Assembly: GCA_025359105.1 (NCBI GenBank)
Contig: JANYHK010000014.1
Location: forward strand, 124,001 to 188,000
DNA length: 64,000 nucleotides
Direction: 5' to 3'
Source: Myxococcales bacterium
Lineage (GTDB): Bacteria; Myxococcota_A; Polyangia; Polyangiales; Polyangiaceae
Positions 18,797 to 27,817 of the stretch are shown here, piece after piece. The notes beneath the pieces are model-generated. The model worked only from the letters and a program-made list of their open reading frames with translations, had not been told where the DNA came from and did not search any database. Position numbers and translations under genes: made by a program. Every line of letters begins with the position of its first letter. The stretch's first letter is position 1.

Positions 18797-20559
18797 GGCT
18801 TTCCTGCATACGGGAGAAGGAGGTTGAACTTCTGCATGTCCCAAGCCGCCGTGGGGCAGCGCTCGGCGCAGAGACCGCAGTGGACGCAGAGGTCCTCGTC
18901 CTTGAGCATGATGCGCGAGGTCTGCGGAAGGGGGCCGGAGGCGAAGAGGTCCTGCTTGGGGTTGGTGGCGGGCGCGCTGAGCCGCTTGCGGACGTCGGCC
19001 TCTTCGCCGTCCGGCGCGATCGTGAGGCAGAGGACCGGGCAGACGTCGACGCACGCGTCGCACTCGATGCAGAGCGAGTCCGTGAACACCGTCTGCAAGT
19101 CACAGTTGAGACACCGCTCGACCTCGCGCGCGGTCTGCTCCGCCGAGAAGCCCAGCTCGACCTCCACGTTCATCTTCTTGAAGCGCTCGACGAGGTCGAC
19201 GTGCTTCATCTTCTGGCGGCCGATGGAGTTGTAGTCGTTCTTGTAGCTCCACTCGTGGAGACCCATCTTCGCCGACGAGAGCGTCATCCCCTGGGGCGGG
19301 CGTTCCGTGAGCGACGTGCCCTGGCAGTAGGCGTGGATCGAGAGCGCGGCCTGGTGCGCATGCGCCACCGCCCAGATGATGTTCTGGGGCCCCCACGCCG
19401 CATCGCCGCCCGAGAAAACGCCGGGGCGCGAGTACTGGAACGTCACCTTGTCGACGACCGGCATCTCCCACTTGTCGAAGTCGATCCCGAGGTCGCGCTC
19501 GATCCACGGGAACGCGGCCTCTTGCCCGATCGCGAGGATGACGTCGTCGGCGGGCAAAAACACCTTGTCGAGCTTCGTCTGGACGAGCTTGCCGCCCTCT
19601 TCCTTCGACTCGAACCGCTGGAACTCCATACCGGTGAGCTTGCCGTTCTCGATCACGAAGCGGATGGGCTCGTGGTTGATGACGATCTCGATGTGCTCCT
19701 CCTCGGCGTCCTCGAGCTCCCACGGCGACGCCTTGAAGTACGCGCGCGGCTTGCGTGCCATGACCTTGATGTCCTTGCCGCCGAGGCGGCGCGACGTCCG
19801 GCAGCAATCCATCGCCGTGTTGCCGACGCCGATGATGAGCACCCGCTCGCCGATCCGGTCGGTGTGGCCGAACGCGACCGACTCGAGCCAGTCGATGCCG
19901 ATGTGGATGCGATCGCTGTCGCGGCGGCCGGGGATGTCGAGCTCCTTGCCGCGCGGCGCGCCGCTGCCGACGAAGACGGCGTCGTAGCCCTCGGCGAGGA
20001 GCGCCTTCATGCTCGTGACGGGCGCGCCGTACCGGACGTCGACGCCCATCCCGAGGATCATGTCGATCTCCTCGTCGAGGACGGCCGCTGGCAAGCGGAA
20101 CGCCGGGATGTTCGTGCGCATGAGGCCGCCGGGAATCGGCGATTTTTCGAAGATCGTGACCTCGTAGCCGAGAGGCATCAAGTCGTTGGCGACGGCGAGC
20201 GAGGCCGGTCCGGCGCCGACGCAAGCGATGCGCTTGCCGTTCTTCTGCGCGGGCGCCCTGGGGAGGAGCGCGGTGACGTCGTCCTTGAGGTCCGACGCGA
20301 CGCGTTTCAGGCGGCAGATCGCGACGGGCTTCTCGTCGACGCGTGTGCGCCGGCACGCCGGCTCGCACGGTCGATCGCACGTGCGGCCGAGGACGGCCGG
20401 GAACACGTTCGATTCGCGGTTGAGCATGTACGCGTCCGTGTAGCGCCCTTGCGCGATGAGACGGATGTACTCCGGCACGTTCGTATGCGCCGGGCATGCC
20501 CACTGACAGTCGACGACTTTGTGGAAGTAGTCGGGGTTTCCGATGTCGCTTGGCCGCAC
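18781..20559 (-). CDS. GltD-like FAD/NAD(P) oxidoreductase fused to a 2[4Fe-4S] ferredoxin domain
   Basis: 592 residues from the GTG at 20559, chosen because AAAGGAGG sits 7 bases before it. Order: N-terminal Cys-rich cluster-binding domain of the GltD/dihydropyrimidine-dehydrogenase type (CQWACPAHTNVPEYIRL, GRTCDRPCEPACRR); FAD-binding GxGxxG (CVGAGPASLAVANDL); NAD(P)-binding motif (LIIGVGNTAMDCCRTSRRLG); second FAD segment (GVFSGGDAAWGPQNIIWAV); C-terminal ferredoxin with CIECDACVDVCP and CVHCGLCAERCP. As first gene of the korAB operon it probably passes electrons between the oxidoreductase, ferredoxin and NAD(P)H. Glutamate synthase is unlikely since no gltB is present. Confidence 0.88.
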   Translation of the reverse strand: MRPSDIGNPDYFHKVVDCQWACPAHTNVPEYIRLIAQGRYTDAYMLNRESNVFPAVLGRTCDRPCEPACRRTRVDEKPVAICRLKRVASDLKDDVTALLPRAPAQKNGKRIACVGAGPASLAVANDLMPLGYEVTIFEKSPIPGGLMRTNIPAFRLPAAVLDEEIDMILGMGVDVRYGAPVTSMKALLAEGYDAVFVGSGAPRGKELDIPGRRDSDRIHIGIDWLESVAFGHTDRIGERVLIIGVGNTAMDCCRTSRRLGGKDIKVMARKPRAYFKASPWELEDAEEEHIEIVINHEPIRFVIENGKLTGMEFQRFESKEEGGKLVQTKLDKVFLPADDVILAIGQEAAFPWIERDLGIDFDKWEMPVVDKVTFQYSRPGVFSGGDAAWGPQNIIWAVAHAHQAALSIHAYCQGTSLTERPPQGMTLSSAKMGLHEWSYKNDYNSIGRQKMKHVDLVERFKKMNVEVELGFSAEQTAREVERCLNCDLQTVFTDSLCIECDACVDVCPVLCLTIAPDGEEADVRKRLSAPATNPKQDLFASGPLPQTSRIMLKDEDLCVHCGLCAERCPTAAWDMQKFNLLLPYAGKPCKTR

Positions 20560-20703
20560 CAGTAGCCCTCCTTTGGGGGGGCGCCAGCCTAGGCCGGTCG
20601 GTAGGCGACGCACAGGACGAAATTCCACCGCAGGCTTTGCGCCACGGCTGGAGGGACGATCGGCCACACTACCCGTGGGGGACTTACTCCCTCGGAGGAC
20701 ACC

Positions 20704-21495
20704 ATGAACGCGCGAAACTTCTCGATCGTATCGGTAGGTCTTCTCCTAGGCGCCGCCTGCGCCGGCTCCACGTCCGGAGGCGGCGCGGACGCGTCCACCG
20801 ACGCGACGGTGGACTCCGGCAGCGACGGGGGTGGCGGCGACGGAGGTGCCTGCAGCCCGGCGTGCGGGACCGGGCGAGCCTGCTGCGGCGGGCAGTGCGT
20901 CAACCCGGGGAACGATCCCAACAACTGCGGAGGCTGCGGCGTCCACTGCTCGGGAGCCACGCCCTACTGCGACGGGAGCTGCAAACCGACACCGGCCTGC
21001 AACGCGGACGGCGGCGCGTGCGGCGCGGGGTCGACGTGTTGCGGAACGGATTGCTGCGGCGCCGGACAGCTGTGCTGCCAGCCCAACGGTCCGCTCGATC
21101 GAGGCCCGGCCTGCGAGACGCCGACGGGCTCGCCGCCGACGTGCCCGCAAGGCTGCGGCCCCCTTTGCGTGAGCGACCGCACGCTCAAGCGCGACATCGT
21201 GCCCGTCGACACGCGCGCGATCCTCGACGCCGTGGTGCGCGTGCCCGTATCCACGTGGTCCTACAAGACGGACGCCCCCTCGATCCGCCACATGGGGCCG
21301 ATGGCGCAGGACTTCCACGGCGCGTTCGGGCTCGGGAGCACCGACCGGGCGTACGATCCGGTCGACGCGCACGGGGTGACGTTCGCCTCCATCCAGGCCC
21401 TGTACGCGATCGTCGCCGAGCAGAACGCGCGGATCGAGCGCCTCGAAGAGGACAACTCCACGCTGCGCCGAGAGAGCACGTCCCGCGCGCGTTGA
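20704..21495 (+). CDS. Cys-rich lipoprotein with C-terminal S74 self-cleaving chaperone domain
   Basis: 263 residues. Lipoprotein signal with lipid Cys at about 19 (LLLGAACAGS), a Gly/Asp/Ser linker, then a Cys-rich region (50-155) with the pattern CGGQCVNPGNDPNNCGGCG common in myxobacterial surface proteins. From residue 156 it reads VSDRTLKRDIVPVDTRAIL, ending in VTFASIQALYAIVAEQNARIERLEEDN. This matches the Peptidase_S74 / intramolecular chaperone domain of phage tailspikes: Ser157 and Lys162 are five apart like the catalytic dyad there, and the C-terminus is a coiled coil. Expected behaviour is trimerisation through the coiled coil and self-cleavage before Ser157. GGAGG precedes the ATG. 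Confidence 0.8.
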   Translation: MNARNFSIVSVGLLLGAACAGSTSGGGADASTDATVDSGSDGGGGDGGACSPACGTGRACCGGQCVNPGNDPNNCGGCGVHCSGATPYCDGSCKPTPACNADGGACGAGSTCCGTDCCGAGQLCCQPNGPLDRGPACETPTGSPPTCPQGCGPLCVSDRTLKRDIVPVDTRAILDAVVRVPVSTWSYKTDAPSIRHMGPMAQDFHGAFGLGSTDRAYDPVDAHGVTFASIQALYAIVAEQNARIERLEEDNSTLRRESTSRAR

Positions 21496-21563
21496 CGCAC
21501 TGCGCTGCGACTTTTCTGGCGACGGGCGGCGGCCGAAACACTCCCGAAACGTGCCGCGGATAG

Positions 21564-21917
<354 letters not shown>

Positions 21918-21944
21918 GAGTCGAGAGAGTCAGGGAGAGATCAC

Positions 21945-23360
21945 ATGAAGGTCAAAGAGGTCCTGGAGCTCGCCACCAAGAACGACGTCAAGTTCGTCGA
22001 TCTCAAGTTCATCGATTTCCCCGGGGTGTGGCAGCACACGACGATCCCGGCGCACCGCCTGAACGAGGCCCTCTTCGAGGACGGCCTGGCGTTCGACGGC
22101 TCGAGCATCCGCGGCTGGCAGCCGATCAACGCGTCCGACATGATCATGATCCCCGATCCGGAGACGGCGAAGCTCGATCCGTTCTTCGCGAACGCGACGC
22201 TGTCGCTCACCTGCTCGGTCTACGATCCCATCACCAAGCAGCCGTACTCCCGCGACCCGCGCCACATCGCAAGGAAGGCCGAGGCGTATCTCCGCCAGAC
22301 CGGCATCGGCGACACGTGCTTCTTCGGACCCGAGGCCGAGTTCTTCGTCTTCGACGACGTCCGCTTCGATCACTCGCAACCGAACGCCGGCTACTACTAC
22401 CTGGACAGCGCGGAAGGCGCCTGGAACAGCGGCCGCGAGGAGTTCCCGAACCTCGGGTACAAGACGCGCCACAAAGAAGGTTACTTCCCCGTCCCGCCGA
22501 CCGACACGCTCGCCAACCTCCGCCAGGAGATGATGCTCGCGCTCGAAGCGAGCGGCATCGAGGTCGAGGTCGGCCACCACGAGGTCGCGAGCGGCGGCCA
22601 GTGCGAGATCGGCATGAAGTTCGGCCGGCTCCTGCCGTGCGCGGACCAGCTGATGTGGTTCAAGTACGTCATCAAGAACATCGCGCGCAAGAACGGCAAG
22701 ACCGCGACGTTCATGCCGAAGCCGCTCTTCGGCGACAACGGCTCGGGCATGCACTGCCACCAGTCGATCTGGAAAGAGGGCAAACCCCTCTTCGGCGGCG
22801 ACGGCTACGCCGGCCTCAGCGAGATGGCGCTCCACTACATCGGCGGCATCATCAAGCACGCCAAGTCCCTGGCCGCGCTCACCAACCCGACGACCAACAG
22901 CTATCGCCGCCTCGTGCCGGGCTTCGAGGCGCCGGTCAACCTCGCCTACTCGAGCCGCAACCGCTCGGCGTCCGTGCGCATCCCGATCACCGGCCCTTCG
23001 CCGAAGACGCGCCGCATCGAGGTCCGCTTCCCCGACCCGAGCTGCAACCCGTACCTCGCCTTCAGCGCGATGATGATGGCCGGGCTCGACGGCATCCAGA
23101 ACAAGATCGATCCCGGCGATCCCCTCGACAAGGACATCTACGCGCTCAGCCCCGAGGAGCTGAAGGACGTCCCCCACATGCCGGGCAGCCTCGAGGAGGC
23201 GCTCGACGCGCTCGAGAAGGACCACGAGTACCTGCTCCGCGGCGACGTCTTCACGAAGGACGCCCTGCACGAGTGGCTGGAGTACAAGAAGACGCGAGAG
23301 CTGAACCCGATCCGCATGCGGCCGACACCGCACGAGTTCGTCCTGTACTTCGACATCTGA
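21945..23360 (+). CDS. glnA: Glutamine synthetase type I
   Basis: 471 residues. Makes glutamine from glutamate, ammonia and ATP as a cytoplasmic dodecamer. Visible landmarks: FDGSSIRGW (latch/active-site loop), [13 protein letters not shown] (metal Glu), [16 protein letters not shown] (ATP/glutamate region), [17 protein letters not shown], and NRSASVRIP with [18 protein letters not shown]. Tyr399 in [11 protein letters not shown] is the adenylylation site of GS-I-beta enzymes, so GlnE control is expected; glnE is not in the window. Follows glnB by 27 bp. Its stop is followed at once by the hexamer repeat. Confidence 0.97.
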   Translation: MKVKEVLELATKNDVKFVDLKFIDFPGVWQHTTIPAHRLNEALFEDGLAFDGSSIRGWQPINASDMIMIPDPETAKLDPFFANATLSLTCSVYDPITKQPYSRDPRHIARKAEAYLRQTGIGDTCFFGPEAEFFVFDDVRFDHSQPNAGYYYLDSAEGAWNSGREEFPNLGYKTRHKEGYFPVPPTDTLANLRQEMMLALEASGIEVEVGHHEVASGGQCEIGMKFGRLLPCADQLMWFKYVIKNIARKNGKTATFMPKPLFGDNGSGMHCHQSIWKEGKPLFGGDGYAGLSEMALHYIGGIIKHAKSLAALTNPTTNSYRRLVPGFEAPVNLAYSSRNRSASVRIPITGPSPKTRRIEVRFPDPSCNPYLAFSAMMMAGLDGIQNKIDPGDPLDKDIYALSPEELKDVPHMPGSLEEALDALEKDHEYLLRGDVFTKDALHEWLEYKKTRELNPIRMRPTPHEFVLYFDI

Positions 23361-23364
23361 TCAC

Positions 23365-23438
<74 letters not shown>

Positions 23439-23441
23439 CCC

Positions 23442-23939
23442 TCAGTGCTTCTTCGCCGGAGTCGTCGGCTTCGTCGACGCGGGCTTCGTCGCCGCCGTCG
23501 CCGCAGCCGTCGCTGCAGGCGGCGCCGGAGGCTTCGCGACGGCGGTGAACTTCCCCTCGCTGATGATCTCGCAGGAGCTCTTCGCCGAGTCGAGGTCACG
23601 CGGCGCGTCGCCGTCGGCGTAGTAGTAGGTCGTGCTCCCGTCCTTGTCGATGCACGTGCCGACGACGGCGTCTTGGGGGCACTTCCCTTCGCTCCAGACG
23701 CCCTTCAGCGCCGAGCACAGGCTCTTCGAGAGCTGCATCGGATCGCTCTTCTCGGTCTCCTCCGAACAGGTGCTCGCTTCCTTGCGGACGTTGCAGCTCC
23801 CGAGGATGCCGCCGGGGGCCTTGCTCGCGGCGGTGGCGCCGGTGGTCATCGGATCGGCCTTGTCCGATTTTCCGCAGGCGAAGAGCGACGCGAGCGTGAG
23901 GGTCGTGAGCGTGGCGGCGGCGGTACGAATGATCTTCAT
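23442..23939 (-). CDS. Small lipoprotein, function unknown
   Basis: 165 residues. ATG at 23939 with AAAGGAGCC upstream opens a clear lipoprotein signal (MKIIRTAAATLTTLTLASLFAC, lipid Cys in LFAC). The mature part has six or so Cys (LGSCNVRKEASTCSEETEK, LCSALKGVW, CPQDAVVGTCIDKDGSTTYYY) and a low-complexity Ala/Thr/Pro/Lys tail (ATAAATAATKPASTKP). Probably a disulfide-stabilised envelope protein. Convergent with glnA across the hexamer repeat. No known family. Confidence 0.8.
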   Translation of the reverse strand: MKIIRTAAATLTTLTLASLFACGKSDKADPMTTGATAASKAPGGILGSCNVRKEASTCSEETEKSDPMQLSKSLCSALKGVWSEGKCPQDAVVGTCIDKDGSTTYYYADGDAPRDLDSAKSSCEIISEGKFTAVAKPPAPPAATAAATAATKPASTKPTTPAKKH

Positions 23940-24057
23940 GGTCCTGGCTCCTTTGGTGAAGGCTGCCGTCAGACGGAGGCCCCCGTGTCAACGAGCCATC
24001 AAAGGCGCATCAAAAAAGTGGAAGAGTGACGGGAGTGCGCGCGGGGCGGCTTCTTCG

Positions 24058-26136
24058 TCAGGGCAACGTCGCCATCGCGTGACCGCTGCGCCCCGGCGGA
24101 CCGGTGGTGACCGCCGTCCATGCCGCGCCGTCGAACTGCCAGGTGTCGGCGAGGCCGCCGCCGCCACCGAAGAGGAGGGCCACGTTGCCCTGCGTCGCCA
24201 TCGCGGTGTCGATGCGACCTGAGGGGCCCGTCGCGCCGGAGAGCGACCACGTCACGCCGTCGAACGTCCAGGTGTCCGTGAGGAGCGAGCCGTTCGAGCC
24301 GCCGAACGTCACGACCGTGCCCGCGCGCGCGGCCATGGCGTGCGCGTGGCGTGCAGGCGGCCCTGCCCCACCGAATTGCGTCCACGTCGCGCCGTCGTAC
24401 GTCCACGTGTCGCCCGTCGACGTGCCGCCCGTGTTCAGCTGTCCGCCGAAGAGCACGACTTTGTTTCCGAGGGGTGCCATCGCGCAGCCGTAGCGCGCCG
24501 CGGGCCCCGTGGAGCCCTTGGGCGTCCACGTCGTCCCATCGAACGTCCAGGTGTCGCGGAGCGGCTTCTGTCCGTCGTATCCGCCGAACAAGACGACCAC
24601 GTTCCCGAGCGAGGCCATGCAATGGCCGCCGCGAGCGGCGGGACCGAAGGCGCTGACGCTCTTCCAGCTCGCGCCGTCGAACGTCCACGTGTCGTTCTTC
24701 TCGCCGCTATCGTAGCCGCCGAAGAGCACGACCTTCGAACCGAGGCGCGCCATCGCAGCCACCCACCGCGTCGGCGGGCCGGAAGGAGCTGCGAGCCAGC
24801 CCGCGCCCGTGTTCGTCCATGTGTCGCCGAGCCCCGAGCCGCTCAGGCCACCGAACAGGACCGCCTTCGTGCCGCCCGCGCCGCCGTCGCCCGCGGCGCC
24901 GTCGCCCGTACCACCTTCGCTCACGCCGCCGTCGCCTTGTGTGCACGCGCCCGCGACGCAGCGTGTGGTCCCGCCGCACGTCAGGCACCCGAGGCCGCCG
25001 CTCCCACACGCGCTCTCGGCGGTGCCGGTGAGGCACTGGCCGGCGGAGCAGCACCCGGTGCACGAGGTGCCGTCACATACGCACGCGGCGGACGCGCAGT
25101 GGAGGCCGTTTCCGCAGTTGCCCGTGACGCAGATTCCGCCGCAACCGTCGGCGCCGCCGCAGGCCTTCCCGGTGCAGCTGGGCGTGCAGCCGCAGACGCC
25201 GGGCGGACCGCCACCTCCACAGGTGAGCGGGCTACCGCACGCGTTGCCGGGGCAGCACGGCTGGCCCTTTCCGCCGCAGGCTCCGCAGCTCGCGCTGCCG
25301 CAGGCGACGCCGCTCGCGCACGCGGCGCACACGGTCCCGCCGGCGCCGCACGCGGTGTCGCTCGTCCCCGGCTGGCAGGCCGACACGTCGCAGCAACCGG
25401 TGCACGAGGCCCCATCGCAGACGCACAACCCGGTGACGCACCGTTGGCCGCTCCCGCACGCGCCGCTCTCGCAGACGCCGCCGCATCCGTCGCCGGCGCC
25501 GCACGCCTTACCCGCGCAGGTCGGCGTGCATCCGCACACGCCGGGGCGCCCACCGCCGCCGCACTGGAGCGGGCTCGCGCACGCGCCCGCGCAGCACGGC
25601 TGACCGTTGCCGCCGCACGTGCCGCAGTCGACGCCGCAGGTCTGGCCGGACTGGCAGGCCGCGCAGACGACGCCGCCCTTTCCGCACGAAGCGTTCTCGC
25701 CGCCGCTGGCGCACGTCGTCCCATTGCAGCAGCCGGCGCATGACGTCCCGTCGCACTTGCAGACGCCGGCGACGCAGCGCTGGCCCTGATCGCACGCGCC
25801 GAGCGTGCAGACGCCGTCGCACCCGTTGCTCGCACCGCACGCTTTGCCCGTGCAGCTGGGGAGGCACGCGCCTGCGCCACACACGTTCGGGTGGCCGCCG
25901 CCGCCGCCGCAGTCGAGCCCGATCGTGCAGCCTCCGCAGTCGACGAGCTTGCCGCAAGGGTCGAGGAGCTGGCCGCACATCCCCTTGCAGACCACCGCCA
26001 GGGCCGGGCAGCTGACCGCGCCGTCGACGGTACCTTCATCGCCCGCGTCGGCAGGACCGGGGCCGCCGCCGTCTCGAAACGTCGCGCAGGCGCCCACGAC
26101 GACGCAGAGCCAGAGGACGAGGGCGAGGGCTTTCAA
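24058..26136 (-). CDS. Lipoprotein with Cys-rich repeats and a six-blade Kelch propeller
   Basis: 692 residues. Lipoprotein signal MKALALVLWLCVVVGAC; the start is TTG at 26136 with a weak ribosome-binding site. Residues ~50-410 are nearly a quarter Cys and Gly in three diverged repeats of the form CTPSCTGKACG...DGCGG.C...CG.G..C....CVCDG.SC.GCC. Residues ~430-690 are six Kelch units, each VVLFGG...DTWTFDG..W......GP.AR...AMA, enough for one closed beta-propeller. An exported protein for binding a surface polymer or protein is the likely role. Last gene of the minus-strand run, 220 bp from the haem lipoprotein; that gap shows only a faint plus-strand coding-like stretch. Confidence 0.85.
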   Translation of the reverse strand: MKALALVLWLCVVVGACATFRDGGGPGPADAGDEGTVDGAVSCPALAVVCKGMCGQLLDPCGKLVDCGGCTIGLDCGGGGGHPNVCGAGACLPSCTGKACGASNGCDGVCTLGACDQGQRCVAGVCKCDGTSCAGCCNGTTCASGGENASCGKGGVVCAACQSGQTCGVDCGTCGGNGQPCCAGACASPLQCGGGGRPGVCGCTPTCAGKACGAGDGCGGVCESGACGSGQRCVTGLCVCDGASCTGCCDVSACQPGTSDTACGAGGTVCAACASGVACGSASCGACGGKGQPCCPGNACGSPLTCGGGGPPGVCGCTPSCTGKACGGADGCGGICVTGNCGNGLHCASAACVCDGTSCTGCCSAGQCLTGTAESACGSGGLGCLTCGGTTRCVAGACTQGDGGVSEGGTGDGAAGDGGAGGTKAVLFGGLSGSGLGDTWTNTGAGWLAAPSGPPTRWVAAMARLGSKVVLFGGYDSGEKNDTWTFDGASWKSVSAFGPAARGGHCMASLGNVVVLFGGYDGQKPLRDTWTFDGTTWTPKGSTGPAARYGCAMAPLGNKVVLFGGQLNTGGTSTGDTWTYDGATWTQFGGAGPPARHAHAMAARAGTVVTFGGSNGSLLTDTWTFDGVTWSLSGATGPSGRIDTAMATQGNVALLFGGGGGLADTWQFDGAAWTAVTTGPPGRSGHAMATLP

Positions 26137-26356
26137 GGGACCGGCAGGAGTCTACTGCGCGCCCCCCCGCGGGACCACTCGGTCCGACGCGGCCTCGAGA
26201 AGGAGGGGAAGATCGCAGGCAACCACACCTACTTCGCCACCACCCGCAACCAGACCTCCTCCGAGGGCTTCACGGTGGCCGAGGGGAACGTCGCCCAGCT
26301 TCGCGCCGTGGTCGACTTCGGAAGACTGCTCGCTTCACCATCCCGGACACCACGCG

Positions 26357-26803
26357 TCAGTGGCTGGCCGCAATCCAATCGCGCACGCACGCGAGCGTGC
26401 CGTCGTCCAGGTTGCCGCCAAGCGGCATGCGGGAGCCGAAGGGGGGCGAGGCGGTGAGCTTCGTGAAGAGCACGCTCTTCTCGGGATCGCCAGGAACGAC
26501 CAGGCTGCCTGGTCCACCGGCCGCCGCCTTGTTCGCCAGGCGAGGAAGCACGTCGGGGGACGCGAGATCGAGGCCGGCCGCGGCACCCGCCGCCGCGTGG
26601 CACCCCGCGGTCGCGCACTTCTTCTCGACGACGGCCACCGCCTCCCCTGGCGCGCACGCGCTCGCCGCCGCCGCATCCACGGGCGACGTCGAGGCGCCCG
26701 CGTCCCGAAAACGATCGGGATCGTCCAGCGTGCCCGCGCAAGCGGCGGTGAATGTGCTCACCCACAGGAGCCCGAGCGCCAGGGCGAAGCGGTCAGAACA
26801 CAT
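26357..26803 (-). CDS. Small c-type cytochrome lipoprotein with a CX4CH haem motif
   Basis: 148 residues: signal MCSDRFALALGLLWVSTFTAAC, a short linker, then a one-haem domain. The haem motif is KKCATAGCHA (Cys63, Cys68, His69), four residues between cysteines instead of two. The tail has PGSLVVPGDPEKSVLFTKL and GSRMPLGG, where Met is the likely sixth ligand, then DDGTLACVRDWIAA, all typical of DUF1592-associated cytochromes. Its ATG lies 11 bases inside the preceding barrel gene, so it ends a coupled five-gene operon. Likely an envelope electron carrier for that operon. Confidence 0.8.
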   Translation of the reverse strand: MCSDRFALALGLLWVSTFTAACAGTLDDPDRFRDAGASTSPVDAAAASACAPGEAVAVVEKKCATAGCHAAAGAAAGLDLASPDVLPRLANKAAAGGPGSLVVPGDPEKSVLFTKLTASPPFGSRMPLGGNLDDGTLACVRDWIAASH

Positions 26804-27806
26804 AGCTCACGCTCCCTTGCAGACCGAGCATCTCGTCGAGCGCGCCGCCCGCGACGGACGGCTCTCCGGGCACCGGGTGCATCGCGTAGAAGAAGCGGCG
26901 GTAGCTCGCCGTCGCACCCACTTCCCACGCGCGCGAGAGCGCGAAGGCCGGCCCGATCTGCGCCTCCACCCCGCCGACCTTCGCGTGCGGGAAACGATCG
27001 GCGACCCCGCCCGCCGATAGGACGACGTCGTACCCGACGCTGCCAGCGACGGCGAACCGGCCGAACGCGACGCGCACGTCCACCGACGGCCGAACGAAGC
27101 GGTACGCCACTGCGGGCGACTGCGGATCGAGGGACGACGACGCGAAGCCGAACGTCTCGCCGCCGTACGCCGCCCCGACGCCGAGGACCACCGACGATCC
27201 GATCCGAGCGCGCCCGCGGAGGCCCGCGTGAAAGCGCCACCAGTTGGTGTGCACCGCGTCGCCGCCGAGCGGCGCCGACGACAGCGCGAACGCCTGCGCA
27301 TAGCCGCCGACGAGACCGACATCCACCGGGCTCGAGAGCATCGCGAACGGGTAGATCCCCGCGGTGGCCGCGGCGAGCGGCGCGGCGCCGAGGTCGTACC
27401 GACGAAGGTTGGTGGAGAGGGCATCGGTGTACTGGAGGTGGCGCGCGCCGACTTCGGGGCCGACCTGGAGGAAGAGGAGCTCGTGCCCGCGGTCGCGGGT
27501 GGAGGGGACGGGTGCGGCGACGGCGTCGCGGGGCTGGGGGGAAAGGGTCGGGGTCGCGGGCGGGGTCGGGGTCGCGGTCGGGGTCGGGGTCGCGGTCGGG
27601 GTCGGGGTCGGGGTCGGGGTCGCGGGCGGGGTCGGGGTCGCGGGCGGGGTCGGAGCTGGGGTCGCGGGCGGCGGGCGGGGGCGGGTGCGGGGCTTGGGCT
27701 TCGGGCGGCCCTGGGTCGGCGCGTCGGCCGCGTGTGCGGCGGGAAGGCCACCCTGCCCGAGCGAGAGCGCCACGAGCGACGCGGCGGACGCGAACCATCT
27801 CCTCAT
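26793..27806 (-). CDS. Outer-membrane beta-barrel protein with Pro/Thr linker
   Basis: 337 residues from the ATG at 27806 (GAGGGGAG just upstream). Sec signal MRRWFASAASLVALSLGQGG with cleavage near AHAA, then ~65 residues of Pro/Thr/Lys/Ala built from hexamer DNA repeats (PTPTPTPTATPTPTATP), likely spanning peptidoglycan. The C-terminal ~230 residues alternate polar and apolar residues in amphipathic strands (VDVGLVGGYAQAFAL, SSVVLGVGAAYGGETF, FAVAGSVGYDVVLSAG) and end with GSVSYVF, the terminal Phe favoured by outer-membrane insertion. Operon position between a lectin-like lipoprotein and a cytochrome suggests an anchor or pore for that system. Confidence 0.75.
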   Translation of the reverse strand: MRRWFASAASLVALSLGQGGLPAAHAADAPTQGRPKPKPRTRPRPPPATPAPTPPATPTPPATPTPTPTPTATPTPTATPTPPATPTLSPQPRDAVAAPVPSTRDRGHELLFLQVGPEVGARHLQYTDALSTNLRRYDLGAAPLAAATAGIYPFAMLSSPVDVGLVGGYAQAFALSSAPLGGDAVHTNWWRFHAGLRGRARIGSSVVLGVGAAYGGETFGFASSSLDPQSPAVAYRFVRPSVDVRVAFGRFAVAGSVGYDVVLSAGGVADRFPHAKVGGVEAQIGPAFALSRAWEVGATASYRRFFYAMHPVPGEPSVAGGALDEMLGLQGSVSYVF

Positions 27807-27817
27807 CGGTGCTCCCC

